A stretch of DNA of 64,000 bases from Roseovarius salincola (lineage in GTDB: Bacteria > Pseudomonadota > Alphaproteobacteria > Rhodobacterales > Rhodobacteraceae), in assembly GCF_026891095.1 (NCBI RefSeq), contig NZ_JAPTNL010000002.1, forward strand, positions 186,001-250,000, given 5' to 3'. Below the pieces are notes generated by a model that saw only the letters and a list, made by a program, of their open reading frames with translations, was not told the DNA's origin and ran no database searches. Position numbers and translations under genes: made by a program. This document shows positions 29,032 through 36,313 of this stretch, piece after piece. Numbering within the stretch: position 1 is the first letter of the stretch; every line of letters starts with the position of its first letter.

Positions 29032-29114
29032 CGAAATGAGTCCCCTCTTTTTCTATTAAGGGCAATGTTGCGTTTGCAAATTAACTAGATTGCTGCATAG
29101 AGAATTTCACGAGG

Positions 29115-29143
29115 TTAGACTTGGGTGCTTGGTGCCATAATAA
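29115..29143 (+). promoter_or_regulatory. Probable sigma-70-type promoter of the 63-residue peptide gene
   Basis: TTAGAC at 29115-29120 and TAATAA at 29138-29143 have an ideal 17-base spacer. The start codon is 30 bases downstream of the -10 element. Confidence 0.5.
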
Positions 29144-29173
29144 ACGGCAGCAAGCCAATATCAGGAGGATAAA

Positions 29174-29365
29174 ATGAAGAAACTCGTTCTCGCCGCTGCA
29201 TTGACCGCCGCTGCTTCGACCGCTTTTGCCGGCAACATGCAAGAGCCCGTCATGGAGGCTCCGGTTGTTGTTGAAGAAACCACTGCAAGCTCGTCCGCAG
29301 CTGGTGTGTGGATTCCGCTGACGATCCTGGCGATCATCGCGGCCGCAGTTGCAGCTGACGCCTGA
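29174..29365 (+). CDS. Small exported peptide with C-terminal hydrophobic segment, unknown function
   Basis: A 63-residue protein of no recognised family. Residues 1-19 form a clean Sec signal peptide (MKKLVLAAALTAAASTAFA) with predicted cleavage before G20. The mature part has an acidic, valine-rich section (20-38) and a hydrophobic segment at about 45-61 that could cross the membrane, ending in ADA. The strong ribosome site CAGGAGG, a promoter-like pair and a perfect terminator right after it mark it as a real, independently expressed gene. The name and role are unknown; a small inner-membrane or outer-membrane-associated peptide is likely. Confidence 0.75.
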   Translation: MKKLVLAAALTAAASTAFAGNMQEPVMEAPVVVEETTASSSAAGVWIPLTILAIIAAAVAADA

Positions 29366-29392
29366 TTTCATCAGACACGGCTAAGAAACGCG

Positions 29393-29423
29393 AAAAGGCA
29401 GTGGTTGATCCACTGCCTTTTTG
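29393..29423. terminator. Bidirectional intrinsic terminator between the small peptide gene and hemH
   Basis: Perfect 12-bp stem AAAAGGCAGTGG (29393-29404) and CCACTGCCTTTT (29410-29421) around a TTGAT loop. T-rich tails occur on both strands, so it can stop transcription from either of the two convergent genes. Confidence 0.9.
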
Positions 29424-29452
29424 TTTGTCGACCCGTCAGATCGGGCGGAATT

Positions 29453-30514
29453 TCAGTCAAGCCAGCCCTTGAGGTTGGTTTCCACCACCGAGGCAAGCGC
29501 CTTGATATGCGCTTCATTGTCGTTGAGGCAGGGAATATAGGTGAATTGCTCACCGCCCGCCTCTTCGAAACTTTCCCGGATCTCTTCGTTGATCTCTTCC
29601 AGCGTTTCGATGCAATCCGCAGAGAAGGCCGGCGCGATGACCGCGATCTTCTTCTTGCCTTGCTTGGCCAGTTCGGCGACGTGCTCAACCGTGTATGGCT
29701 TCAGCCACTCTTCCGGGCCGAAAACCGACTGGAAGGTCGTCGTGATCTGGGTATTGTCCCAGCCAAGCCGCTCCTTCAGCAGGCGCGTCGTTTTCTGACA
29801 TTGGCAATGATAGGGATCCCCCTGTAACAGGTAACGCTTGGGCATCCCGTGATATGAAACCACAAGAATATCCGGTCGGTCGCTGATATTCGAATAGGCA
29901 TCCTCAACCGATTTCGCCAGGGCCTCGATATATTCCGGCTTGTCGAAGTAGGGCTCTGCGACGCGTGCGATGGGTTGCCATGTTTCGTCCATCAGGGCGC
30001 GAAAGAACTGGTCGTTAGCCGTGGCTGAAGTGGCTCCGGCATAGTGTGGATAGAGTGGGAAGAAGAGAATCCGGGTGCAGCCCGCCTTGACCATTTCGCG
30101 GACCTTGGATTTCGTGGACGGGTTTCCGTAGCGCATGCAGAAATCCACCATCACCTGATCGCCATAGCGTTGATGCAGCGCCTCGGCCATTCTCGCGGTC
30201 TGGTCGCGGGTGATGGTCATCAGAGGACTTTCGTTCTTTTCCTCGTTCCAGATGGATTTGTAGGCTTCGCCGCTGGTAAAGGGGCGCTTGGTCAGGATGA
30301 TCAATTGCAGAAGGGGCTGCCATTTCCACGGGCTGTAGTCGATCACACGGCGATCCGACAGAAATTCGTTCAGGTAGCGGCGCATCGGCCAGTAGCCATA
30401 GTGATCCGGCGTGCCAAGATTGGCGAGAAGAACCCCTGTCTTGGGTTTTGCGATGGCGGGATGATCGGCCGGAGCGTTCTCCGGGCGTGCCGCGTCGGTG
30501 CCTGCGTCAAGCAT
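29453..30514 (-). CDS. hemH: Ferrochelatase
   Basis: Inserts ferrous iron into protoporphyrin IX, the last step of heme synthesis. It has 353 residues. The catalytic His region VVSYHGMPKRYLLQGDPYHCQC is visible. GVLLANLGTPDHYGYWPMRRYLNEFLSD and LFFPLYPHYAGATSATAND are also family hallmarks, and the acidic C-terminal site block DCIETLEEINEE is intact. Start ATG follows GAGG by 8 bases. The C-terminal extension ending NLKGWLD is short. It lies on the minus strand, with a methyltransferase gene ending 55 bases before its start. Confidence 0.95.
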   Translation of the reverse strand: MLDAGTDAARPENAPADHPAIAKPKTGVLLANLGTPDHYGYWPMRRYLNEFLSDRRVIDYSPWKWQPLLQLIILTKRPFTSGEAYKSIWNEEKNESPLMTITRDQTARMAEALHQRYGDQVMVDFCMRYGNPSTKSKVREMVKAGCTRILFFPLYPHYAGATSATANDQFFRALMDETWQPIARVAEPYFDKPEYIEALAKSVEDAYSNISDRPDILVVSYHGMPKRYLLQGDPYHCQCQKTTRLLKERLGWDNTQITTTFQSVFGPEEWLKPYTVEHVAELAKQGKKKIAVIAPAFSADCIETLEEINEEIRESFEEAGGEQFTYIPCLNDNEAHIKALASVVETNLKGWLD

Positions 30515-30569
30515 TTCCAGTACCTCGTTGTGGCGGATTTCGCATCAAGATAGCCGCTTAATAGTATCG

Positions 30570-31385
30570 TCAATCCTTGAGCGCTGTTTCTTTCGTTCCA
30601 AGTGCGTCGGCAAGTCGCGCCGAGGCTGAGCCGGGACGCAGGGGTTTTGGCTGGCTTTCATCAGGCGCCCAGCCGGTCAGCACCATTAGATCGAAGGTCG
30701 CCGGGATCCGTCCGTCTGAGCCGCCAAAGCTGTTGGTGTAGATATCGCAAGCGCGGCGCATCACGTCGCGGCGCATGGGTTTCCTGGGGCGACTCGCAAG
30801 CGCGCTGACCTCTCCCATGGCGCGCAGATCGCGCATGAGCGCAAGCACCGAGGGATATGTCGCCGTCAGCTGCACGTTATCTGCGACTGGCAGCGTGAAC
30901 CCAGCCCTTTGCATCAAGCCGCCCAGATCACGGATTTCACCCATCGGAGCCACGCGCGGCGAAAGACCGCCGGTTACATCGGATTCCGCCTGTGCGAGCG
31001 CGCTGCGCAATTGGTGCAGGGTCGTGCCTCCGAAGAAGATTCCCAGGAACAGACCATCGGGGCGCAGCGCGCGGCGCGACTGAATCAGTTGACCTACGGG
31101 ATCATTTGCCCAGTGCAGGCACATAGCATGCACCAACAAATCGACACTACCTTCCGAAAGCGCCAGCGTTTCTTCATCCGCATGAAAGCTGGCCTGAGGC
31201 AAGTGATTTTCCCAGAAGGAGGAAAAACCGGTGACGACTGCGGTATTCGTAAACGACCTGTTAACCAGAGAGAGGCGATCCTCGATCTCGGCGGCAGCGG
31301 CTTCGTGAAGAAAAAACGCCGGCGCCCGCATCGCCCGGTGGCGGTTGCGCACAAGCGCGGCTCGGTCGGTGATCTGGTTCATCAT
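30570..31385 (-). CDS. SAM-dependent methyltransferase (BioC/NDUFAF5-like)
   Basis: A 271-residue protein resembling the methyltransferase group around BioC and the mitochondrial complex I factor NDUFAF5. It has NRHRAMRAPAFFLHEAAAAEIEDRL, a degenerate SAM loop, LLVHAMCLHWANDPVGQLIQSRRALRPDGLFLG and a C-terminal FDLMVLTGWAP. Proteobacterial members are rarely characterised. The typical glycine-rich motif I is replaced by AVVTGFSSFW, so SAM binding is uncertain. I chose the first of two adjacent ATGs (31385 or 31382); no good ribosome site is visible. It starts only 15 bases from the divergent ComF-family gene. Confidence 0.75.
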   Translation of the reverse strand: MMNQITDRAALVRNRHRAMRAPAFFLHEAAAAEIEDRLSLVNRSFTNTAVVTGFSSFWENHLPQASFHADEETLALSEGSVDLLVHAMCLHWANDPVGQLIQSRRALRPDGLFLGIFFGGTTLHQLRSALAQAESDVTGGLSPRVAPMGEIRDLGGLMQRAGFTLPVADNVQLTATYPSVLALMRDLRAMGEVSALASRPRKPMRRDVMRRACDIYTNSFGGSDGRIPATFDLMVLTGWAPDESQPKPLRPGSASARLADALGTKETALKD

Positions 31386-31400
31386 GCAGGAAAGAATAGG

Positions 31401-32132
31401 ATGCGCGGCCAGGCTTTTCAAACCATGTTGCGGCTTCTCTACCCGCCAAGATGCACCATATGCGGTGAGCCCGTCGAAAGTGATTTTGGCCTTTGCGGGC
31501 CATGTTGGCGGGATACACCGCTGATTACGGGGTTGTGCTGCGAAACCTGCGGCGTCCCGCTACCGGGCGAGGGTTCGGGGCAGGCCGAGTTCTGTGATGA
31601 TTGCCTGGCCATCGCCCGCCCCTGGAGCAAGGGGCGCGCTGCGGTGCTTTACCGTGACAACGGGCGCAAGCTGGTTCTTGCGCTCAAGCATGGGGACCGG
31701 CACGATATCGTTCGGCCCGCCGCGCATTGGATGGCGGGCGCCGCAAGGCCACTTCTGAGCGAAGACATGACGATTGCACCGATTCCGCTTCACTGGACGC
31801 GATTCTTGCGTCGACGATTCAATCAGTCCGCCTTGCTGGCGAAGGCCGTGGCAGAACACCTCAATTTGCTTTATTGTCCCGATTTGCTGGTGCGCAGGCG
31901 CCGCACCCGCGTTCTGGACGGGCTGGGCCGGGACGGGCGCCATGAAACATTGTGTGGGGCCATCAAGGCGCATTCCGGTCGTCGACACCATCTCGATGGA
32001 CGGGTGATCCTATTGGTGGACGACGTGATGACCTCGGGCGCGACGCTGTCAGCGGCGACCGAAGCATGTTTCGCCGCTGGCGCAAGGGATGTGCATGTGC
32101 TGGTACTGGCGCGCGTGGCCAAGGATGCATAA
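31401..32132 (+). CDS. ComF family protein (phosphoribosyltransferase-like)
   Basis: A 243-residue ComF-family protein; members are linked to DNA uptake and the family fold is a phosphoribosyltransferase. The N-terminal part has a zinc-binding pattern: CTICGEP, CGPCWRD, CCETCGVPLPG and CDDCL. The C-terminal part has the PRPP-binding motif VILLVDDVMTSGATLSAA. The start is ATG 31401; an inner ATG at 31425 (MLRLLYPPRC) is possible and would match the shorter family form. It appears to lead a plus-strand run into grxC (33 bases), the nitrilase (5 bases) and the MarR gene. Confidence 0.85.
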   Translation: MRGQAFQTMLRLLYPPRCTICGEPVESDFGLCGPCWRDTPLITGLCCETCGVPLPGEGSGQAEFCDDCLAIARPWSKGRAAVLYRDNGRKLVLALKHGDRHDIVRPAAHWMAGAARPLLSEDMTIAPIPLHWTRFLRRRFNQSALLAKAVAEHLNLLYCPDLLVRRRRTRVLDGLGRDGRHETLCGAIKAHSGRRHHLDGRVILLVDDVMTSGATLSAATEACFAAGARDVHVLVLARVAKDA

Positions 32133-32165
32133 GTTCATGCCAAACAGCTTTACGGGAAACGAACC

Positions 32166-32423
32166 ATGCAACCAGTTGAAATCTACACCTCTCCACTTTG
32201 CGGATTCTGCCATGCCGCCAAGCGCCTGCTGAACCAAAAGGGCGTCAGCTATAGCGAAGTGAACGTGCTTGCGAATGCGGCAAGCAAGCCCGAGATGATC
32301 CAGCGGGCAGGCGGCAAGAGAACGGTGCCGCAGATCTTTATCGGCAGCATCCACGTGGGTGGGTGCGACGAGCTATATGCGCTGGAGCGTGCGGGCAAGC
32401 TTGATGCGCTGCTCGCGGCATAA
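32166..32423 (+). CDS. grxC: Glutaredoxin 3
   Basis: An 85-residue glutaredoxin that reduces disulfides and mixed glutathione disulfides. The active site is CGFC (C12 and C15) in TSPLCGFCHAAKRLL, where many GrxC proteins have CPYC. The cis-proline block TVPQIFIG and the GGCDELYAL glutathione-binding loop are present. Length is exactly right for a monothiol/dithiol class I glutaredoxin. It is followed 5 bases later by the nitrilase-family gene, so co-transcription is likely. Confidence 0.93.
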   Translation: MQPVEIYTSPLCGFCHAAKRLLNQKGVSYSEVNVLANAASKPEMIQRAGGKRTVPQIFIGSIHVGGCDELYALERAGKLDALLAA

Positions 32424-32428
32424 GAGGG

Positions 32429-33259
32429 ATGCGGACCGCCCTTCTTCAGCTGAACAGTAGCGATGACCCCGCAGAGAACCTGCCGGAGACGCAGACGCTG
32501 ATTGCCGAGGCGAAAGCCGGGGGGGCGGATCTTGTGCTGACGCCCGAGGTGACCAATTGTGTCTCGACCAACCGGACGCGGCAGCAAGAGGTGCTTCAGG
32601 CCGAGGATGAGGACATCACGCTGGCCGGCTTGCGGGCGCAGGCGCGCGAGCTGGGGGTCTGGCTGCTGATCGGGTCTCTTGCGCTCAAGACCGACGACAG
32701 CGATGGGCGCTTTGCGAACCGCTCGTTCCTGATTGCGCCTGATGGCGGGATCACAGCGCGATACGACAAGATCCACATGTTCGATGTCGAGGTGTCGGAA
32801 ACCGAGAGCTACCACGAATCAGCTGGCTATCGGCCTGGGCGCAACAGCACTCTCGTCGAGACGCCGCTCGGGCGGATCGGCATGACGATCTGCTACGATA
32901 TCCGGTTTCCGAATCTCTATCGTGGCCTTGCCCAGGCCGGTGCGGAGATCCTTACGATACCCTCCGCATTTTCCCCTGTGACCGGAGTGGCCCACTGGGA
33001 GCCGCTCCTGCGCGCGCGGGCCATCGAAACCGGCGCCTACGTGCTGGCGCCTGCGCAGACCGGACAGCATGCTTCGACGCGCGGCAAGCAGCGCAAGACC
33101 TACGGGCATTCCATGGCGGTCGGGCCCTGGGGGGACATTCTGGCCGATGGTGGTGTGGAGCCGGGTGTCGTATACGTTGATCTCGACCTCACGCAGGTGG
33201 CACAAGCACGTCAGCGCATCCCGTCGCTACACGCGACATCCGAATTCGACGGCCCTTGA
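32429..33259 (+). CDS. Carbon-nitrogen hydrolase (nitrilase superfamily, Nit1/Nit2-like)
   Basis: A 276-residue amidase-type enzyme with the full catalytic triad: E40 in LTPEVTN, K114 in RYDKIHMFDV and C155 in MTICYDIRFP. The layout resembles the omega-amidase and deaminated-glutathione amidase branch (Nit1/Nit2), which repair or degrade dicarboxylic acid monoamides; the exact substrate is not readable. It ends directly against the start of the MarR gene, with no spacing. Its position after grxC fits a deaminated-glutathione role, but that is inference. Confidence 0.85.
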   Translation: MRTALLQLNSSDDPAENLPETQTLIAEAKAGGADLVLTPEVTNCVSTNRTRQQEVLQAEDEDITLAGLRAQARELGVWLLIGSLALKTDDSDGRFANRSFLIAPDGGITARYDKIHMFDVEVSETESYHESAGYRPGRNSTLVETPLGRIGMTICYDIRFPNLYRGLAQAGAEILTIPSAFSPVTGVAHWEPLLRARAIETGAYVLAPAQTGQHASTRGKQRKTYGHSMAVGPWGDILADGGVEPGVVYVDLDLTQVAQARQRIPSLHATSEFDGP

Positions 33260-33703
33260 ATGAATGACAGCAACAACAATTCCCTTGCCGTGGCCCTGTT
33301 CAGTGAGATTCTGACGAACGACCAGTTGATTCGGAACAGGCTGAGCCGGGTTCTGCCCAAGGGGATGGAAATCAGCCATTTCTCTGTTCTCAATCACCTT
33401 GCGCGCGCCGGAGACGAGCGCAGCCCCGCACAGCTGGCCAAGAGCTTTCACGTCACGCGCGGTGCGATGACCAATACGCTGAGCAAGCTGGAATGGGCGG
33501 GTTATGTGCATATTCGACCCGATTGGGACGACGCCCGCCGCAAGATGGTGGCGATCAGCCCGGCCGGAAGACAGGCGCGCAACGCGGCGATCGCAGCCAT
33601 CGCGCCTATGATTTCGGAACTCGTGGGCGAACTGGGCGACGAAAAGGTGCGCGCGACGCTACCTGTCCTGCGGGAGCTGCGCGCCAAGCTTGAGACCGGT
33701 TGA
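33260..33703 (+). CDS. MarR family transcriptional regulator
   Basis: A 147-residue winged-helix regulator. The recognition part SPAQLAKSFHVTRGAMTNTLSKLEWAGYVHIRPDWDDARRKMVAISPAG (helices plus wing at about 52-100) is clearly MarR-like. The ligand and targets are unknown. The start is the base right after the nitrilase stop, so the two are likely one transcription unit, and it may regulate that run. It faces ubiG tail-to-tail with 7 bases between. Confidence 0.88.
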   Translation: MNDSNNNSLAVALFSEILTNDQLIRNRLSRVLPKGMEISHFSVLNHLARAGDERSPAQLAKSFHVTRGAMTNTLSKLEWAGYVHIRPDWDDARRKMVAISPAGRQARNAAIAAIAPMISELVGELGDEKVRATLPVLRELRAKLETG

Positions 33704-33710
33704 CGTTCGT

Positions 33711-34457
33711 TCAGGCGGGCTTCACGGATGCGGTGACGTAGTTCACGCTCAAATCGCTTGCAGACAGTGACCAACTCCAAGTGAAAGGGTTGAAGACGAA
33801 ACCTTTGCGATCCACTGGGTTCAGCCCGGCTTGTTCGAGCAGGCGGAAAAGCTCTTCTGGGGTAATAAACTTGCTCCACTCATGCGTGCCCTTGGGCAAC
33901 CACCGCATGACATACTCGGCTCCCACGATCGCCATCGCAAAGCTTTTCGCATTGCGATTGATGGTCGAACAAATATGAAGTCCGCCCGGATTCAGAAGAG
34001 CCTGACAGGCGCTGACATACGCGAGCGGGTCGGAAACATGCTCGACCACCTCCATATTCAGGACCACGTCGAATCGTTCGCCCGCTTGGGCCAGAGCCTC
34101 GGCGGAACTGTGGCGATATTCGATATCGAGCCCTGATTGCTGGGCGTGCACCTGTGCCACCGGGATGTTGCGGGCCGCGGCATCGGCGCCCACGACATCG
34201 GCACCAAGTCGCGCCATGGGTTCGGACAACAGCCCGCCACCGCATCCGATGTCCAGAATACGCAGCCCTGCAAAGGGGGCATCGGTTTGAAGGTCCCGGT
34301 CGAATTCGGCGGCGATCTGTGAGGTGATATAGTCGAGCCGACAGGGATTGAGCATGTGCAAAGGCTTGAATTTGCCGTTCGGATCCCACCATTCGGCGGC
34401 CATCGCTTCGAACTTGGCGACTTCGGCGGGATCGATCGTGGTTTGAGCGGCTTGCAT
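33711..34457 (-). CDS. ubiG: Bifunctional 2-polyprenyl-6-hydroxyphenol methylase / 3-demethylubiquinol 3-O-methyltransferase UbiG
   Basis: Performs the two O-methylations of ubiquinone synthesis. It has 248 residues from ATG 34457, which has GGAGAG 5-6 bases upstream; a start at 34469 lacks a good site. The N-terminal [31 protein letters not shown] is diagnostic. SAM motif [20 protein letters not shown] and the later [10 protein letters not shown] and [10 protein letters not shown] complete the family pattern. It is divergent from pip. Confidence 0.95.
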   Translation of the reverse strand: MQAAQTTIDPAEVAKFEAMAAEWWDPNGKFKPLHMLNPCRLDYITSQIAAEFDRDLQTDAPFAGLRILDIGCGGGLLSEPMARLGADVVGADAAARNIPVAQVHAQQSGLDIEYRHSSAEALAQAGERFDVVLNMEVVEHVSDPLAYVSACQALLNPGGLHICSTINRNAKSFAMAIVGAEYVMRWLPKGTHEWSKFITPEELFRLLEQAGLNPVDRKGFVFNPFTWSWSLSASDLSVNYVTASVKPA

Positions 34458-34507
34458 TCTGCTCTCCATATGCTCATCTGTTTCTGCGCCCTCAATATAG
34501 GACTCTC

Positions 34508-35482
34508 ATGGATAAATTCTCAGGCCAAAAGAGCGCAGTCCAGTATTTGCATCCACCGATCGATCCGTTTGACCGGAGAATGTTGGATGTTGGCGATGGG
34601 CATGAGATCTATGTCGAACAGTCCGGCAAGCGGGACGGCCTGCCGGTTGTGGTGCTGCATGGCGGGCCGGGGGGCGGCAGCAGCCCGGCGATGCGGCGGT
34701 ATTTCGACCCGAACGTCTATCGGGTCGTGCTGTTCGACCAGCGCGGGTGTGGGCGCTCGCGACCGCATGCCAGCGTCGAGGCCAATACGACATGGCATCT
34801 GGTGGCAGATATCGAGCGGATCCGTGAGACGTTGAGGATCGAGGACTGGATCGTTTTCGGCGGCAGTTGGGGGGCTACACTGGCGTTGATCTATGCGCAG
34901 GCGCATCCCGATCGTGTCCGGCATCTCGTGCTGCGGGGCGTTTTCACCATGACGCAGGCCGAGCTGGACTGGTTCTATGGCGGTGGCGCTGGGCGGTTTT
35001 GGCCGGAGACCTGGCATAAATTTCAAGAGCTTATACCGCTTGAGGAGCGGGGCGATATGATCGCGGCCTATCATCGGCGGCTGTTTTCCGGCGATCAGGC
35101 CGAGGAGGTCCGCCACGCGAGGGCCTGGTCGGCATGGGAAAACGCGCTGGCGACGGTGCAGTCCAGCGGTACGGGTGGTGACAGCCCGCCGGACTATGCG
35201 CGCGCCTTCGCGCGGCTGGAGAACCATTATTTCATCAATGCCGGCTTTCTGGAATACGACGGACAAATCATTGATCAGGTTGGACAAATTTCTCATATTC
35301 CAGGAACGATCGTACAGGGGCGGTATGACATGATCTGCCCGCCTCAGGCGGCTTATGCGCTGGCGAGTGCTTGGACAAAGGCCAGTTTGAGGATGATCCC
35401 GGTGGCTGGTCATGCGCTGTCCGAGCCGGGTATCAGCGCAGAGCTCATCAAGGTAATGACCCGCCTGGCGCAGGAAGTTTAA
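34508..35482 (+). CDS. pip: Proline iminopeptidase
   Basis: Alpha/beta hydrolase that removes N-terminal proline. It has 324 residues. The oxyanion-site block HGGPGGGSSP (51-60) is diagnostic. The nucleophile is S120 in FGGSWGATLALIYA, and the catalytic His is likely in VAGHALSEPG near the C-terminus. The NDHYF-like family region is present as ENHYFINAGFL. It is a single gene between divergent ubiG and the 256-bp region upstream of rimP, which contains a repeat array. Confidence 0.93.
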   Translation: MDKFSGQKSAVQYLHPPIDPFDRRMLDVGDGHEIYVEQSGKRDGLPVVVLHGGPGGGSSPAMRRYFDPNVYRVVLFDQRGCGRSRPHASVEANTTWHLVADIERIRETLRIEDWIVFGGSWGATLALIYAQAHPDRVRHLVLRGVFTMTQAELDWFYGGGAGRFWPETWHKFQELIPLEERGDMIAAYHRRLFSGDQAEEVRHARAWSAWENALATVQSSGTGGDSPPDYARAFARLENHYFINAGFLEYDGQIIDQVGQISHIPGTIVQGRYDMICPPQAAYALASAWTKASLRMIPVAGHALSEPGISAELIKVMTRLAQEV

Positions 35483-35507
35483 CGGCCTGAGTGGGGTTGA
35501 AAATGCA

Positions 35508-35551
35508 TGTCGGCTTCGTGTCGGTATGACGTCGGTATCCTGTCGGCGCGC
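35508..35551. repeat. Array of four 11-bp direct repeats, consensus YGTCGGTATCR (site 1)
   Basis: Four head-to-tail units of exactly 11 bases: TGTCGGCTTCG, TGTCGGTATGA, CGTCGGTATCC, TGTCGGCGCGC. They lie 25 bases after the pip stop, about 100 bases before the rimP promoter. A second array of the same consensus occurs near radC at 50096. Spacing of one helical turn suggests repeated binding on one DNA face. Confidence 0.75.
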
Positions 35552-35614
35552 GGCGTGGTGCGGGCCAATGCGTTAAAATAGATGGGACGAATGGCGATTC
35601 ATTGCCGCGCGCTC

Positions 35615-35643
35615 TTGCAGACTCGGCGCATGGGGCGTATATG
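35615..35643 (+). promoter_or_regulatory. Probable promoter of the rimP-nusA-infB operon
   Basis: TTGCAG at 35615-35620 and TATATG at 35638-35643 have an ideal 17-base spacer. A start about 7 bases on would give an ~90-nucleotide leader before rimP, ending in a terminator-like hairpin. Confidence 0.55.
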
Positions 35644-35697
35644 ACCTTTCAACAGCGGCGCCTCCGGGTCCAAACCGGCAGGCTCCACCGGACAAGT

Positions 35698-35742
35698 ATG
35701 ACGGGCCGCGAGCCCGTTTTTTTGTGCCTGAAAGACCGATGA
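35698..35742 (+). other. Possible 14-residue leader ORF ending on the rimP start
   Basis: ATG at 35698 opens a 14-codon frame ([14 protein letters not shown]) whose TGA overlaps the rimP ATG as ATGA. The frame spans the leader hairpin and its U-run. Ribosome binding looks weak (GGACAAGT), so translation is unproven. Confidence 0.3.
35701..35723 (+). terminator. Leader terminator or attenuator just before rimP
   Basis: Stem ACGGGC (35701-35706) and GCCCGT (35712-35717) with loop CGCGA, followed by seven T in a row. This is a full intrinsic terminator with its T-run ending 15 bases before the rimP ATG. Since the operon promoter lies upstream, it probably acts as a transcription attenuator for the nusA operon. 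Confidence 0.75.
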
Positions 35743-36311
35743 GCAACGACCTGATAGCCAAAACAGCAATCGACCGGCGCCTGGCCGAGATCATTACCCC
35801 CGTCATTGAGGATATGGGGTATGCTTTGGTGCGCGTGCGTTTGATGGGGGGCAAGACCCATACCCTTCAGATCATGGCCGAGAAACCCGGTGGCGCCATC
35901 GAGGTTGATGACTGTGCCGAGATATCGAACGCCGTAAGCGCGGTGCTGGATGTCGAGGACCCGATCATGGATGCCTACACGCTGGAGGTATCGAGCCCCG
36001 GTATCGACCGGCCCCTTACCCGGCTCAAGCATTTCGAAGAGTTCGAGGGTTACGAGGCCAAGCTGGAGACGTCCGAGCTGATTGGCGGGCGCAAGCGGTT
36101 CAAAGGTGTTCTGGCGGGGGTCGAGGATGACGAGGTGCTGATCAATATCGACGAAGGCACCGTAGGGCTGAAATTCGACTGGCTGAGCGACGCCAAGCTG
36201 GTGCTGACCGATGAGCTGATTAAGGAAATGCTGAAGGCCCGCAAGGCCGCCGGCGAACTGAATGAAGACGCGTTTGATGAGATCGAGACCGAACGGTCTG
36301 AGGAGGACTGA
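35739..36311 (+). CDS. rimP: Ribosome maturation factor RimP
   Basis: Assists 30S subunit assembly. It has 190 residues from the ATG at 35739; a GTG at 35724 would place the start inside the terminator T-run. The N-terminal domain has [20 protein letters not shown] and [35 protein letters not shown] marks the join to the C-terminal SH3-like domain. An acidic C-terminal tail rich in E and D follows. It is the first gene of the rimP-nusA-ylxR/L7Ae-infB operon, with nusA 2 bases after its stop. Confidence 0.93.
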   Translation: MSNDLIAKTAIDRRLAEIITPVIEDMGYALVRVRLMGGKTHTLQIMAEKPGGAIEVDDCAEISNAVSAVLDVEDPIMDAYTLEVSSPGIDRPLTRLKHFEEFEGYEAKLETSELIGGRKRFKGVLAGVEDDEVLINIDEGTVGLKFDWLSDAKLVLTDELIKEMLKARKAAGELNEDAFDEIETERSEED

Positions 36312-36313
36312 AA

